Shown in pieces: positions 6,472-6,552 of a stretch of 6,552 nt of DNA; position 1 is the stretch's first letter; each line of letters starts with the position of its first letter. The position numbers were made by a program, and so were the translations under genes. Origin of the DNA: an uncultured Treponema sp. GTDB lineage: Bacteria > Spirochaetota > Spirochaetia > Treponematales > Treponemataceae. The stretch lies in assembly GCA_905236315.1 (NCBI GenBank), contig CAJOPO010000349.1, positions 1 through 6,552 of the forward strand, given 5' to 3'. The notes below the pieces were generated by a model, which was not told the origin of the DNA, searched no databases, and was given only the letters and a program-made list of their open reading frames with translations.

Positions 6472-6552
6472 GGGAACCTCGAAAAACTCCCTTTCAGAAA
6501 GTTTTTCGAGGTTCCTGCGAGTTGTAAGTCGCTATAATAGCGCGACTTACAA
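6472..6552 (-). repeat. Right copy of 81-bp inverted double-hairpin repeat
   Basis: This is an exact reverse complement of 7-87. Hairpin B lies inward (stem 6473-6488 with 6500-6515) and hairpin A outward (stem 6522-6532 with 6542-6552). The window ends with the last base of the repeat, so any further match to the bases outside the left copy (1-6), or a target-site duplication, cannot be judged from this sequence. Confidence 0.93.

Noticed and set aside
6238..6472. Open frames of about 60 codons on both strands after the last gene
   Set aside because: They are read through the palindromes and the pyrimidine tract on both strands, so the hairpin structure explains the open frames better than coding does.
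7..6552. Composite transposon or integrative element
   Set aside because: The inverted repeats are suggestive, but no transposase, integrase, resolvase or insertion-sequence gene is present, and target-site duplication cannot be tested because the window ends at the repeat.

Overview
The window looks like an AT-rich bacterial chromosome, most likely a spirochaete of the Treponema type. The grounds are the two lipoproteins with loose, spirochaete-like lipoboxes, the SH3-like lipoprotein architecture, and the intergenic palindromes. This assignment rests on recognition of style rather than on a marker gene, so confidence is moderate. There is no rRNA, tRNA, CRISPR array, transposase, integrase or phage gene.

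Layout. An 81-bp element made of two hairpins lies at 7-87. An exact inverted copy lies at 6472-6552, the very end of the window, so everything between them is flanked by perfect inverted repeats. Positions 88-608 are non-coding apart from a strong rho-independent terminator (409-448). Next come a secreted SH3-domain lipoprotein (609-1931, +) and, 21 bp later, a YheS-like ABC-F ATPase (1953-3914, +), probably one operon. An FAD-dependent dehydrogenase of the COG2509 type (3939-5573, -) converges on them. The two stop codons sit inside a three-copy 14-bp palindromic repeat. An 88-bp divergent promoter region separates the dehydrogenase from a small unrecognised lipoprotein or membrane-anchored protein (5662-6231, +). 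Positions 6232-6471 hold a dense cluster of hairpins and a pyrimidine tract.

The four genes do not form an obvious pathway: two envelope proteins, one ribosome-associated ATPase and one flavoprotein. They read as ordinary housekeeping or lineage-specific genes. The unusual content is mostly non-coding: the inverted double-hairpin repeats, the palindromes at the convergent stops, the hairpin cluster, and evidence that the three genes at 609, 5573 and 5662 are expressed from leaderless mRNAs. These three lack a Shine-Dalgarno sequence and have a -10-like hexamer 6-7 bases before the ATG, while the internal operon gene at 1953 has a normal Shine-Dalgarno sequence.
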